Assembly (NCBI RefSeq): GCF_000717875.1
Contig: NZ_JOCT01000022.1
Coordinates: 113,966-177,965, forward strand
Length of the DNA stretch: 64,000 nt
Reading direction: 5' to 3'
Source: Streptomyces sp. NRRL S-455
GTDB lineage: Bacteria; Actinomycetota; Actinomycetes; Streptomycetales; Streptomycetaceae
Translations under genes and position numbers: made by a program
Notes under the pieces: model-generated
Told to the model about the DNA's origin: nothing
Databases searched by the model: none
What the model saw: the letters and a program-made list of their open reading frames with translations, nothing else
In this document: in pieces, positions 55,024 through 63,017 of the stretch
Layout: the number at the start of each line of letters is the position of its first letter
Numbering within the stretch: position 1 is the first letter of the stretch

Positions 55024-56817
55024 ATGAGCACCAACGTCTCCGACCACGTCCTGCACAGGTTGCGCGAGTGGGGGGTGGAACAGGTCTTCGGCTATCCGGG
55101 CGACGGGATCAACGGCCTGCTCGCCGCGTGGGGCCGGGCCGAGAACGAGCCACGTTTCGTGCAGTCGCGGCACGAGGAGATGTCCGCGTTCCAGGCGGTC
55201 GGCTACGCGAAGTTCAGCGGCCGTCTCGGGGTGTGCGCCGCGACGTCGGGGCCGGGCGCGATCCATCTGCTGAACGGCCTGTACGACGCCAAGCTGGACC
55301 ATGTGCCGGTGCTGGCGATCGTCGGGCAGACGCACCGCACCGCGATGGGCGGCTCCTACCAGCAGGAGGTGGATCTGCACACGCTGTTCAAGGACGTCGC
55401 CTCCGACTTCGTGGAGACGGTGACGGTGCCGGAGCAGCTGCCGAACGTGCTGGACCGGGCGATCCGCACCGCCTACGCGCGGCGCTGCCCGACCGCGATC
55501 ATCATCCCCGGCGATGTGCAGGAGCTCGACTACTCGCCGCCGACGCACGAGTTCAAGATGGTCCCGTCGAGTCTGGACCGCAGCTCGTGGACGGCGGTGC
55601 CCTCCGAGGACTCGGTGCGGCGGGCCGCCGAGATCCTCAACTCCGGTGACAAGGTGGCGATTCTGGTCGGCCAGGGCGCGGCCGGCGCGCGGGCCGAGGT
55701 GGAGCGGATCGCCGAGCTGCTCGGCGCGGGCGTCGCCAAGGCGCTGCTCGGCAAGGACGTCATCAGCGACGAACTGCCGTACGTCACCGGCTCGATCGGC
55801 CTGCTGGGCACGCGCCCGTCATACGAGCTGATGCGGGACTGCGACACCCTGCTGACCATCGGCTCGTCGTTCCCGTACTCCCAGTTCCTGCCGGAGTTCG
55901 GCAAGGCGCGGGGTGTGCAGATCGACATCGACCCGCACATGGTCGGGATGCGCTACCCGTACGAGGTGAACCTGGTCGGTGACGCGAAGGCCACCCTGGA
56001 GCGGCTGATCCCGCTGATCGAGGGCGGGCGCGGACGCGAGTGGTACGACACGGTGTGCGACAACGTCACGCGCTGGCGTGACGTCATGGAGCGCCGGGCG
56101 GGGCTCGACGCCGATCCCATCAACCCGGAGTACGTGGCCCGCGCGCTGGACCCGCTGCTGCCGGACAACGCGATCGTCACCTCCGACTCGGGCTCGACGG
56201 CGAACTGGTACGCCCGGCACCTGACCATGCGGCCGGGCATGCGCGGTTCGCTGTCCGGGACGCTGGCGACGATGGGCTGCGGGGTGCCGTACGTGATCGG
56301 CGCGAAGTTCGCGCACCCGGACCGGCCGGCGATCGCGCTGGTCGGGGACGGGGCGATGCAGATGAACGGGATGGCGGAGCTGATCACGGCGGCGAAGTAC
56401 CGGCATCTGTGGGAGGACCCGCGGCTGGTGGTCGCGGTGTGGAACAACCACGATCTGAATCAGGTCACATGGGAGATGCGGGCCATGGAGGGCGCCCCGT
56501 CGTTCCTGCCCTCGCAGGAGCTCCCGGACGTACAGTACGCGGCGTTCGCCCGCTCGCTGGGGCTGACCGGTATCAGGGTCGAGAAGCCGGAGGACGTCGA
56601 GGCGGCCTGGCGTGCCGCGCTGGAGGCGGACGGTCCGGCGGTGGTCGAGTTCCTGACCGACCCGGCTGTCCCACCGATCCCGCCGCACGCCACCTGGGAT
56701 CAGATGGAGGCGACCGCCGCGTCGATCCTGAAGGGCGACGCGGACCGGGGATCGGTGGTCAAGCAGGGCTTCAAGGCGAAGGTGCAGGAGTTCCTGCCTG
56801 GGCGGGAGAAGAAGTAG
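55024..56817 (+). CDS. Thiamine pyrophosphate-dependent enzyme, pyruvate oxidase/acetolactate synthase-like
   Basis: This 597-residue three-domain ThDP enzyme has the activating Glu51 in SRHEEMSAF. The diphosphate motif GDGAMQMNGMAELI begins near residue 441 and closes with NN about 28 residues later. The central FAD/nucleotide-like domain contains VGQGAAGARAEVE. The C-terminus GFKAKVQEFLPGREKK is like PoxB-type proteins with a membrane tail. It may convert pyruvate to acetate plus CO2. The ATG follows GGGAGG. A SigB-like promoter suggests stress or stationary-phase use. Confidence 0.9.
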   Translation: MSTNVSDHVLHRLREWGVEQVFGYPGDGINGLLAAWGRAENEPRFVQSRHEEMSAFQAVGYAKFSGRLGVCAATSGPGAIHLLNGLYDAKLDHVPVLAIVGQTHRTAMGGSYQQEVDLHTLFKDVASDFVETVTVPEQLPNVLDRAIRTAYARRCPTAIIIPGDVQELDYSPPTHEFKMVPSSLDRSSWTAVPSEDSVRRAAEILNSGDKVAILVGQGAAGARAEVERIAELLGAGVAKALLGKDVISDELPYVTGSIGLLGTRPSYELMRDCDTLLTIGSSFPYSQFLPEFGKARGVQIDIDPHMVGMRYPYEVNLVGDAKATLERLIPLIEGGRGREWYDTVCDNVTRWRDVMERRAGLDADPINPEYVARALDPLLPDNAIVTSDSGSTANWYARHLTMRPGMRGSLSGTLATMGCGVPYVIGAKFAHPDRPAIALVGDGAMQMNGMAELITAAKYRHLWEDPRLVVAVWNNHDLNQVTWEMRAMEGAPSFLPSQELPDVQYAAFARSLGLTGIRVEKPEDVEAAWRAALEADGPAVVEFLTDPAVPPIPPHATWDQMEATAASILKGDADRGSVVKQGFKAKVQEFLPGREKK

Positions 56818-56956
56818 CCGCCGCAGGGGCAGGAGGCACGCCGACCGGTTCGCTCCGGTCGGCGTCGTCCTGCGGCAGCAGCAGTTCCTCGTAACGGCCC
56901 AGCACCAGCACCACTCCGAGCATGAGCAGCGGGATGAGCACAGCGAACAGCGCCAT
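56771..56956 (-). CDS. Small single-helix membrane protein (61 aa)
   Basis: ATG 56956 follows GGAAGGACACGTC and encodes one transmembrane helix (LFAVLIPLLMLGVVLVLG), then an acidic segment and an Ala/Pro-rich tail. The 3' end overlaps the convergent ThDP enzyme gene by 47 nt. I recognise no function. The strong start site and helix favour a real gene. Confidence 0.6.
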   Translation of the reverse strand: MALFAVLIPLLMLGVVLVLGRYEELLLPQDDADRSEPVGVPPAPAAATSSPAQAGTPAPSP

Positions 56957-57058
56957 GACGTGTCCTTCCCCAGGGATGTGTGGGGGGGTGTGACCCGGGT
57001 CTCCCGGAGGCGGTGGCGCAAACCAGCGCGGTGGGCGGCGATCCGGTGGACGGAACCC

Positions 57059-57083
57059 GTGTCGGCTTCCGGTGTACGGGTAC
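57059..57083 (+). promoter_or_regulatory. SigB-type promoter of the DUF2795 gene
   Basis: GTGT, 15 nt, then GGGTAC matches the consensus GNNT-N14-16-GGGTAY exactly. The -10 is 33 bp before the ATG at 57117. The same GTGT-N15-GGGTAC form occurs at 58945-58969. Confidence 0.75.
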
Positions 57084-57116
57084 GCGGTGCGGACCCCCGA
57101 AGGTCTGGAGGGAGAC

Positions 57117-57518
57117 ATGCAGCGAGGCAGCGACCGGCTGAACGTCCACCGGGACGACGAGATGAAGCACGAACTGCAGGGTCTGCTCAGGTCCGGGCAC
57201 CCCACCCGCAGTGAGGAGTGGCACGACCCGGAGCCGGCCGCCGAGGACGACCCCGAGGTCGCGTACGGGCCGGTGACACCGAGCCGTGCGCCGACGTCCC
57301 TGGAGTCGGTACGGCTGGAGCTGGCCAAGATCCTGGGCCGCAGGGCGTTCCCCGCGAGCGCGCGGGAGCTGGTCCGCGAGTTGCGCGGACACCAGGCGCC
57401 CGACGTGCTCGTCGAGGCCCTGGAGCGGCTGCCGCACAAGGAGCGCTACGGCAACGTCCAGGAGCTGGCCCAGGCCCTGGTCCGAGCCCGGGAGACCGGG
57501 CCGGAGGAGTACGCGTAG
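57117..57518 (+). CDS. DUF2795 domain protein
   Basis: This 133-residue soluble protein has a charged, Arg/Glu/Asp-rich N-terminal half (MQRGSDRLNVHRDDEMKHEL). A DUF2795-like helical domain (about 63-125: SLESVRLELAKILGRRAFPAS ... LERLPHKERYGNVQELAQAL) follows. DUF2795 proteins are common in streptomycete stress regulons but have no known function. ATG 57117 follows GGAGGGAGAC. A SigB-type promoter and a downstream terminator make it a single-gene unit. Confidence 0.85.
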   Translation: MQRGSDRLNVHRDDEMKHELQGLLRSGHPTRSEEWHDPEPAAEDDPEVAYGPVTPSRAPTSLESVRLELAKILGRRAFPASARELVRELRGHQAPDVLVEALERLPHKERYGNVQELAQALVRARETGPEEYA

Positions 57519-57535
57519 GAACCGCCCGGGGGCCT

Positions 57536-57564
57536 CGCGGCCGCACCACGCCGGTGCGGCCGCG
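57536..57564 (+). terminator. Terminator after the DUF2795 gene
   Basis: CGCGGCCGCACC and GGTGCGGCCGCG form a perfect 12-bp stem with a 5-nt loop, 18 nt past the stop codon and before the CBS gene. Confidence 0.8.
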
Positions 57565-57604
57565 ACCCCCTGCCGGTGCAGGTGACGGACGGAGGGCAGG
57601 CCCC

Positions 57605-58030
57605 GTGAAGGCCGAGTTGGTGAAGGACGTGATGACCCCGGGTGTGGTCGCCGTGCGCCCGGACGCCTCACTCGTCGAGGCGGCGCTGTTGATGCGCACG
57701 CAGAACATCGGCGACGTGGTGGTGGCCGACGGGCAGGACGTGATCGGGGTGCTCACCGACCGTGACATCACGGTTCGGGCGGTCGCCGACGGCACCGACC
57801 CGATGACCGTGAGCGCGGGGACCGTGTGCACGAAGGAGCCGGTGACGGTGGCGCCCGACGACCGGGTGGCGACCGCGGTGGCGCTGATGCGTGAGCACGC
57901 GGTGCGCCGGCTGCCGGTGGTGGAGAACGGGCTGCCCGTCGGGATCGTGAGCCTCGGCGACATGGCCGAGGCCGAGGATCCCGCGTCGGCGCTCGCTGAC
58001 ATCAGCCGCGCCGAGCCGGACGCCCGGTGA
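57605..58030 (+). CDS. Two-CBS-domain protein
   Basis: This 141-residue protein consists of a Bateman pair: CBS1 (about 8-58: VKDVMTPGVVAVRPDASLVEAALLM ... VIGVLTDRDITVRAV) and CBS2 (about 75-125: VTVAPDDRVATAVALMREHAVRRLPVVENG). It probably binds an adenine nucleotide and senses energy state. The GTG at 57605 follows GGAGGGCAGG. It sits 44 nt upstream of the DJ-1-like gene and probably shares its transcript. Confidence 0.9.
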   Translation: MKAELVKDVMTPGVVAVRPDASLVEAALLMRTQNIGDVVVADGQDVIGVLTDRDITVRAVADGTDPMTVSAGTVCTKEPVTVAPDDRVATAVALMREHAVRRLPVVENGLPVGIVSLGDMAEAEDPASALADISRAEPDAR

Positions 58031-58074
58031 CGCCGTCGCCGAGGAAGAGCAGACAGGAAAGGACGTCGAACATC

Positions 58075-58617
58075 ATGCGTATCGCGTTTCTGGTCGCACC
58101 CGAGGGTGTCGAGCAGATCGAGCTGACCGATCCGTGGCAGGCCGCGAAGGACGCTGGTCACGAGCCCGTGCTGGTGTCGACGCGGCAGGGGGAGATCCAG
58201 GCGTTCAACCACCTCGACAAGGCGGACACCTTCCCCGTCGACGAGGTCGTGGGCGAATCCTCGCCCCGCTCGTTCGAGGCGCTGGTGCTGCCGGGCGGCG
58301 TGGCCAACCCGGACTTCCTGCGCATGGACGACAAGGCCGTGGCGTTCGTCCGGGACTTCTTCGAACAGGGCCGTCCCGTGGCCGCGATCTGCCACGCTCC
58401 GTGGACGCTGGTCGAGGCGGACGTCGTACGCGGCCGGGTGCTGACCTCGTGGCCGAGTCTGCGGACGGACATCCGCAACGCGGGCGGCACCTGGGTCGAC
58501 GAGCAGGTGCAGGTCTGTGACCACGGGGCGGGCAAGCTGGTCACCAGCCGCAAGCCGGACGACCTGAAGGCGTTCTGCGAGACCTTCCTCGAGGTCTTCG
58601 CCCAGGAGGCCGCCTGA
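58075..58617 (+). CDS. DJ-1/PfpI family protein
   Basis: This 180-residue class I glutamine-amidotransferase-like protein has the nucleophile elbow AAICHAPW (Cys106-His107) and SFEALVLPGGVANPD. Length and motif match the PfpI/YhbO group of stress proteases or deglycases; which activity applies is debated for the family. AGGAAAGGA lies upstream of the ATG. It follows the CBS gene in the same direction and fits the stress theme of the region. Confidence 0.92.
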   Translation: MRIAFLVAPEGVEQIELTDPWQAAKDAGHEPVLVSTRQGEIQAFNHLDKADTFPVDEVVGESSPRSFEALVLPGGVANPDFLRMDDKAVAFVRDFFEQGRPVAAICHAPWTLVEADVVRGRVLTSWPSLRTDIRNAGGTWVDEQVQVCDHGAGKLVTSRKPDDLKAFCETFLEVFAQEAA

Positions 58618-58668
58618 GGGAGGCGCTCCGGGCGAAAGGACCCGGCCGCTGGTCCGCTTTCGAGGGGC

Positions 58669-58956
58669 TCAGGTGCCGGGGGGTGTGGGAGTCGCCGACT
58701 CCCCGCTTCCCCGCTCCCGGGCCCCTTCGCGTGTGCGGCCCGCGGCCACCGGACGGTGTGGGTTGCGGCGCAGGTATTCGCCCTCGAGCTGTGCCATGCG
58801 CTCGTTGTGGGCCCGCAGCGCGTCGTTCGAGCCGTAGAGCAGCGTGTCGTGGCGCGTGCGGTGGATGGTCTCCAGCTCCTTCATGAGCTGCTGGTCGTCC
58901 AGCCGACCAGGGTCCACTCCGGTCATGGTGTCGCCCCGCTCGTCGTGTTCGTTCAT
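58669..58956 (-). CDS. Small charged hypothetical protein (DUF6158-like)
   Basis: This 95-residue hydrophilic helical protein has the core LDDQQLMKELETIHRTRHDTLLYG ... LRAHNERMAQLEGEYLRRNP (from about residue 18 to 68) and an Arg/Gly/Glu-rich tail. It resembles DUF6158 proteins of streptomycetes. An ATG at 58926 is a possible start and would remove ten residues; neither has a strong site. It diverges from the baeRF gene, whose SigB-type promoter overlaps its 5' end. Its function is unknown. Confidence 0.75.
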   Translation of the reverse strand: MNEHDERGDTMTGVDPGRLDDQQLMKELETIHRTRHDTLLYGSNDALRAHNERMAQLEGEYLRRNPHRPVAAGRTREGARERGSGESATPTPPGT

Positions 58957-58969
58957 GCGGTCCGGGTAC
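58945..58969 (+). promoter_or_regulatory. SigB-type promoter of the baeRF gene
   Basis: GTGT, 15 nt, then GGGTAC matches the consensus exactly and repeats the DUF2795 promoter. The -10 lies 52 bp before the ATG at 59022. GGGTACCC is palindromic here, but no good -35 is seen for the minus strand. Confidence 0.72.
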
Positions 58970-59021
58970 CCGCCCCGGGAGCAACTGAGCACTACCCCCG
59001 AGCGGCATCCAGGAGGGAGCC

Positions 59022-60122
59022 ATGGATCTCGCCTTTCTGCACCCACTGTACGAACACACCGGCCCCTGGGCCTCCGTGTACGTCGACACCTCCCGGCACA
59101 CGGAGGACACCCCGCACGAGCGGCGGCTGACGGCCCAGGCGATGGCCAGGGAGCTCGCCGAGCAGGGCGCGGACGAGGCGACGTGCCGGGCCGTACAGAG
59201 CGCGGTCGAGGAGCTGGCGCACTCCTCGGAACCGCACGGCCGGGCCCTGTTCGCCCGCGCCGGCGAGGTGGTCCTCGACCCGCCGCTGGCCCGTCCCCCG
59301 CAGGGCGGTGACTGGGCCGAATGGGCCCCGCTGCCGCGGGTCACGCCGCTGCTGGAGCTGGCCGGCGAGGACCCGGTGTGCGTGGTGGCGTACGTCGACC
59401 GCAAGGGCGCGGACTTCGAGCTGCGCAGCGGACTCGGCAGCGAGGACGCCGGGGGCGTCACCGGGCGCCAGTGGCCGGTGCACCGTACGAGCTCCGTGGA
59501 CTGGTCCGAGCGGCATTTCCAGCTGCGGGTGGAGAACACCTGGGAGCACAACGCCGCGGAGATCGCCGACGCGCTCGCCGTGTGCCAGGAGGAGACCCGG
59601 GCCGACCTGCTGATTCTCGTCGGTGACGACCGTGAGCGGCGCTCCGTGCACGAGCGGCTGCCCAAGCGGCTGCACGACCTCGTCGTCGAGGCGCCGCACG
59701 GCAGCGGCAGCCGGCTCCTCGACGAGGACGTGGAACGGGCTCGCGCCGAGCACGTGGCGCGGCGGGCCGAGGCGGAGCTCGACCGGTTCCGGGCCGCCCG
59801 GAACCCGGACGGCGAGGGCCGCGCCGGGGCCGTGGAGGGCGTGCCGGCGCTGATCGACGCGGCGCGTGAGCACCGTATCGACGAACTGCTGATCAGGCCG
59901 GACGGGCCGGACGCGCACCGCGAGGTGTGGATCGGCGAGGACCCGGACCAGGTCGCTGTGCGGCGCACCGACCTGAAGATCCTGGGTGAGCAGAACTCGT
60001 GGCCCGCCCGGGCGGACGACGCGCTGATCCGCTCCGCGGTGGCTACCGATGCGCCCGCGCTGGCGGTTTCCCAGGAGGAGGTGCCGGTGGGGGGCCTCGG
60101 GGCGCTGCTGCGGTGGAAGTGA
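59022..60122 (+). CDS. baeRF/Vms1-like protein (Rv2629 type)
   Basis: This 366-residue protein resembles the bacterial eRF1-like (baeRF family 2) proteins of the Rv2629 group. The N-terminus PWASVYVDTSRHTEDTPHERRL, HFQLRVENTWEHNAAEIADAL in the middle domain (VGDDRERRSVHERLP) and a C-terminal AAREHRIDELLIRPDG match the architecture. Vms1-type relatives act on peptidyl-tRNA in stalled ribosomes. The active-site Gln is not certain here. The ATG has an AGGAGGGAG site. A SigB-type promoter precedes it. Confidence 0.82.
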   Translation: MDLAFLHPLYEHTGPWASVYVDTSRHTEDTPHERRLTAQAMARELAEQGADEATCRAVQSAVEELAHSSEPHGRALFARAGEVVLDPPLARPPQGGDWAEWAPLPRVTPLLELAGEDPVCVVAYVDRKGADFELRSGLGSEDAGGVTGRQWPVHRTSSVDWSERHFQLRVENTWEHNAAEIADALAVCQEETRADLLILVGDDRERRSVHERLPKRLHDLVVEAPHGSGSRLLDEDVERARAEHVARRAEAELDRFRAARNPDGEGRAGAVEGVPALIDAAREHRIDELLIRPDGPDAHREVWIGEDPDQVAVRRTDLKILGEQNSWPARADDALIRSAVATDAPALAVSQEEVPVGGLGALLRWK

Positions 60123-60187
60123 GCGGGGTGTTGTGGTGCGCCCAGGCGCCGTAGGGGTGCTTCACACGTCGCGTGTGCGGGTGCGTC

Positions 60188-60245
60188 GGGGCTGGTCGCG
60201 CCCACGCGGCGGAGCCGCACGGTGAGACAGCCCCGCGCCCCTGAG
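60188..60245. repeat. Dispersed repeat forming a hairpin between convergent genes
   Basis: GGGGCTG (60188-60194) pairs with CAGCCCC (60228-60234), enclosing an inner GCGGC-GGA-GCCGC hairpin. The TGGTCGCGC...CCCCGCGCCCCT core belongs to the same family as the copies at 14247 and 30673. It lies between two convergent stop codons (60122 and 60262), so it may serve as a terminator. Confidence 0.65.
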
Positions 60246-60261
60246 GGGGCGGCGCACCCTC

Positions 60262-61881
60262 TCAGCGCGTTCGTTCCACTCTGCGTTCGTCCCAGACCGG
60301 GTCCGGGGTTTCCCGGACCCGGCCGTCGCTGCCGAAGACCAGGTAGCGGTCGAAGGAGCGGGCGAACCAGCGGTCGTGGGTGACCGCGAGGACCGTGCCC
60401 TCGAAGGACTCCAGGCCCTCCTGGAGCGCTTCGGCGGACTCCAGGTCCAGGTTGTCGGTCGGCTCGTCGAGCAGCAGGGCCGTCGCGCCTTCCAGCTCCA
60501 GGAGGAGGATCTGGAAGCGGGCCTGCTGGCCGCCGGACAGGCGCTCGAACGTCTGCTCGGCCTGGTTCGTCAGCTCGTAGCGGCGCAGCCGGGACATGGC
60601 GGCGCCCCGGTCCTGTGCGTGCTCTTTCCACAGGATGTCGAGGAGTGTGCGGCCCTGGAGCTCCGGATGGGCGTGTGTCTGCGCGAAGTGGCCGGGCACG
60701 ACCCGGGCCCCCAGCTTCCAGTGGCCCGTGTGGGCCACGTCGTCGCCGGCGAGCAGGCGAAGGAAGTGGGACTTGCCGGAGCCGTTGGAGCCGAGGACGG
60801 CGACGCGTTCGCCGTAGAAGACCTCCAGCGAGAACGGCTTCATCAGGCCCGTGAGCTCGAGGTTCTCGCAGGTGACGGCCCGCACTCCGGTACGGCCGCC
60901 TTTGAGGCGCATTCTGATGTCCTGCTCGCGAGGCGGCTCCGGGGGCGGGCCGGCCTCCTCGAACTTGCGCAACCTGGTCTGGGCGGCCCGGTAGCGCGAG
61001 GCCATGTCGTGGCTGTTCTCCGCCGCCTGACGCAGGGTCAGCACCAGCTTCTTCAGCTGGGCGTGCTTCTCGTCCCAGCGTTTGCGCAACTCCTCGAAGC
61101 GGGCGAAGCGTTGGCCCCGGGCCTCGTGGTAGGTCGCGAACCCGCCGCCGTGCACCCAGGCGTCCGCCCCCGCGGGTGAGGGCTCGACAGAGACGATCTT
61201 CTCGGCCGCGCGTGCGAGGAGTTCACGGTCGTGGGAGACGAAGAGGACCGTCTTACGGGTCTCCTTCAGGCGTTCCTCCAGCCAGCGCTTGCCGGGCACG
61301 TCCAGGTAGTTGTCGGGCTCGTCGAGGAGAAGCACCTCGTCGGTGCCGCGCAGCAGCGCCTCGAGCACCAGTCGTTTCTGCTCACCGCCGGACAGCGTGC
61401 GCACCTGCCGCCACTGCGCCTTGTCGTACGGCACGCCGAGCGCCGCCGTGGTGCACACGTCCCACAGCGTCTCGGCCTCGTAGCCGCGGGCCTCGGCCCA
61501 GTCGGCGAGGGCCTGGGCGTACGTCAGCTGGGCGGCCTCGTCGTCGACGGTCATGATGGCGTGCTCAGCGGCGTCGACGGCCTGCGCGGCCTCTCGGATG
61601 CGGGGCGGGGCCACCGAGACGAGCAGGTCCCGTACGGTCGTCTCGTCGCGCACGGATCCGACGAACTGCCGCATCACGCCGAGTCCGCCGCCGACGGTGA
61701 CGGATCCGCCGTGCGGCTTCAGCTCACCGGCGAGCAGCCGGAGCAGGGTGGTCTTCCCCGCGCCGTTGGGTCCCACGAGGGCGACGACGGCCCCCTCCCC
61801 CACCCGGAACGACACATCACCCAGCAGCGCCCTTCCGTCAGGCAGGTAGTACTCCAGGTGCGCGGCTTCGAGGTGACCCAT
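60262..61881 (-). CDS. ABC-F family ATP-binding protein
   Basis: This 539-residue protein has two ABC domains and no membrane segment. Motifs: Walker A GPNGAGKTTLL (about 36-46) with signature LSGGEQKRL, and GSNGSGKSHFL with LSGGQQARF. The interdomain linker (about 245-330) is rich in charged helices (ARFEELRKRWDEKHAQLKKL). ABC-F proteins act on ribosomes, as translation factors or in antibiotic protection; the short linker suggests a housekeeping-type member. ATG 61881 starts GHLEAAHLEYYLPDGR. Its function is not further resolved. Confidence 0.92.
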   Translation of the reverse strand: MGHLEAAHLEYYLPDGRALLGDVSFRVGEGAVVALVGPNGAGKTTLLRLLAGELKPHGGSVTVGGGLGVMRQFVGSVRDETTVRDLLVSVAPPRIREAAQAVDAAEHAIMTVDDEAAQLTYAQALADWAEARGYEAETLWDVCTTAALGVPYDKAQWRQVRTLSGGEQKRLVLEALLRGTDEVLLLDEPDNYLDVPGKRWLEERLKETRKTVLFVSHDRELLARAAEKIVSVEPSPAGADAWVHGGGFATYHEARGQRFARFEELRKRWDEKHAQLKKLVLTLRQAAENSHDMASRYRAAQTRLRKFEEAGPPPEPPREQDIRMRLKGGRTGVRAVTCENLELTGLMKPFSLEVFYGERVAVLGSNGSGKSHFLRLLAGDDVAHTGHWKLGARVVPGHFAQTHAHPELQGRTLLDILWKEHAQDRGAAMSRLRRYELTNQAEQTFERLSGGQQARFQILLLELEGATALLLDEPTDNLDLESAEALQEGLESFEGTVLAVTHDRWFARSFDRYLVFGSDGRVRETPDPVWDERRVERTR

Positions 61882-61923
61882 GGGGCACGATTGTGTGGGT
61901 GCCGGGGAGCTGGGGCAAACCCA

Positions 61924-62853
61924 TTATCCCGTCGGGTCCAGGTCAGGCGAGAAGCGGGTGGCCTGGTCGCGCAGGGCGTGCAGGGTCAGTTTCAGCAGCG
62001 GGTGATCCTCGCTGCCGCTCCGTACGGCGGTGAACACCCGCCGGGTCGGCCGGCCGCCGCGCACCGGGCGGATCACGGCGCCCTTGAAGGCGATGCCGTG
62101 CAAGGCGGAGCGGGGGACGAGCGCCACGCCGACACCGGCGGCGACCAGTGCGCACACCGCCCGCGAGTCGTCGGCCAGGCACTCCGGGCGGGGGTCGAAG
62201 CGCGCCTCCTCGCATGCCCGCAGGACGACATCGTGCGCCGGGTTGCCCGGCCATGGCGTGACCCACGGATCCTCGCGCAACTCGTGCAGGGCCACGTCCG
62301 GGGCATCGGCCAGGGGGTGGGCCGAGGGCAGGACGACGTCGAACGGTTCCGCGTACAGCGGCCGTCGCAGCAGCTGGTCCCCGTCCTGGCGGGGGGTGTC
62401 CCGGTCATCCACCCCCAGGGCGATGTCGACCGCGCCGTCGATGAGCAGCCGGCGGCTCGCGTGTCCTTCGGCGTCCTTGACCCGGACCCGCACCCGTGGG
62501 GCGCGCTCCCGCAGCTCGGCCACCGCGGGGGCCACCACTTCGGTGATGGCGCTCGCGAACGCGGCGATGGTCACCTCGCCGGCCAGCCCCTCCGAGCAGG
62601 CGGCCATGTCGGCCTCCGCCTGTTCCAGCTGTGCGGCGATCGTGGCGGCGTGGGCGGCCAGGACCGCGCCGGTGGGCGTCAGCCGGACGGTCCGTCCCCG
62701 CCGCTCCAGGAGCAGGTGCCCGACCTCGGCCTCCAGCGCCGCCAGCTGCTGCGAGGCGGCCGAGGGCGAGAGGTAGAGGGCCTGGGCGGCCGCGGTGACG
62801 GTGCCGTGCTCCGCCAGCGCTTTCAGCACCCGGAGCCTGCGAGGATCGATCAC
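61924..62853 (-). CDS. LysR family transcriptional regulator
   Basis: This 309-residue LysR-type regulator has its helix-turn-helix at about residues 4-62 (LRVLKALAEHGTVTAAAQALYLSPSAASQQLAALE) and the effector domain at about 90-300. The GTG at 62853 begins right at the family N-terminus; upstream codons lack a ribosome site. It is divergent from the aspartase gene across 164 bp and is likely its regulator. Confidence 0.9.
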   Translation of the reverse strand: MIDPRRLRVLKALAEHGTVTAAAQALYLSPSAASQQLAALEAEVGHLLLERRGRTVRLTPTGAVLAAHAATIAAQLEQAEADMAACSEGLAGEVTIAAFASAITEVVAPAVAELRERAPRVRVRVKDAEGHASRRLLIDGAVDIALGVDDRDTPRQDGDQLLRRPLYAEPFDVVLPSAHPLADAPDVALHELREDPWVTPWPGNPAHDVVLRACEEARFDPRPECLADDSRAVCALVAAGVGVALVPRSALHGIAFKGAVIRPVRGGRPTRRVFTAVRSGSEDHPLLKLTLHALRDQATRFSPDLDPTG

Positions 62854-63017
62854 GAGAGCAGTAGACCAGCAGTTGCCTCCGCTGTGAAGCAGAGCTTCAA
62901 AGGCAATCCGCGAAATTGCCGATGGACTTAACAAGGGCGGCACCGCAGAGTTGTGTCCGGCGCCCCCATCTCCTCTTCTCTCCCCTCACTCCCCCTGCTC
63001 CAGCAAAGGACTTTGTT

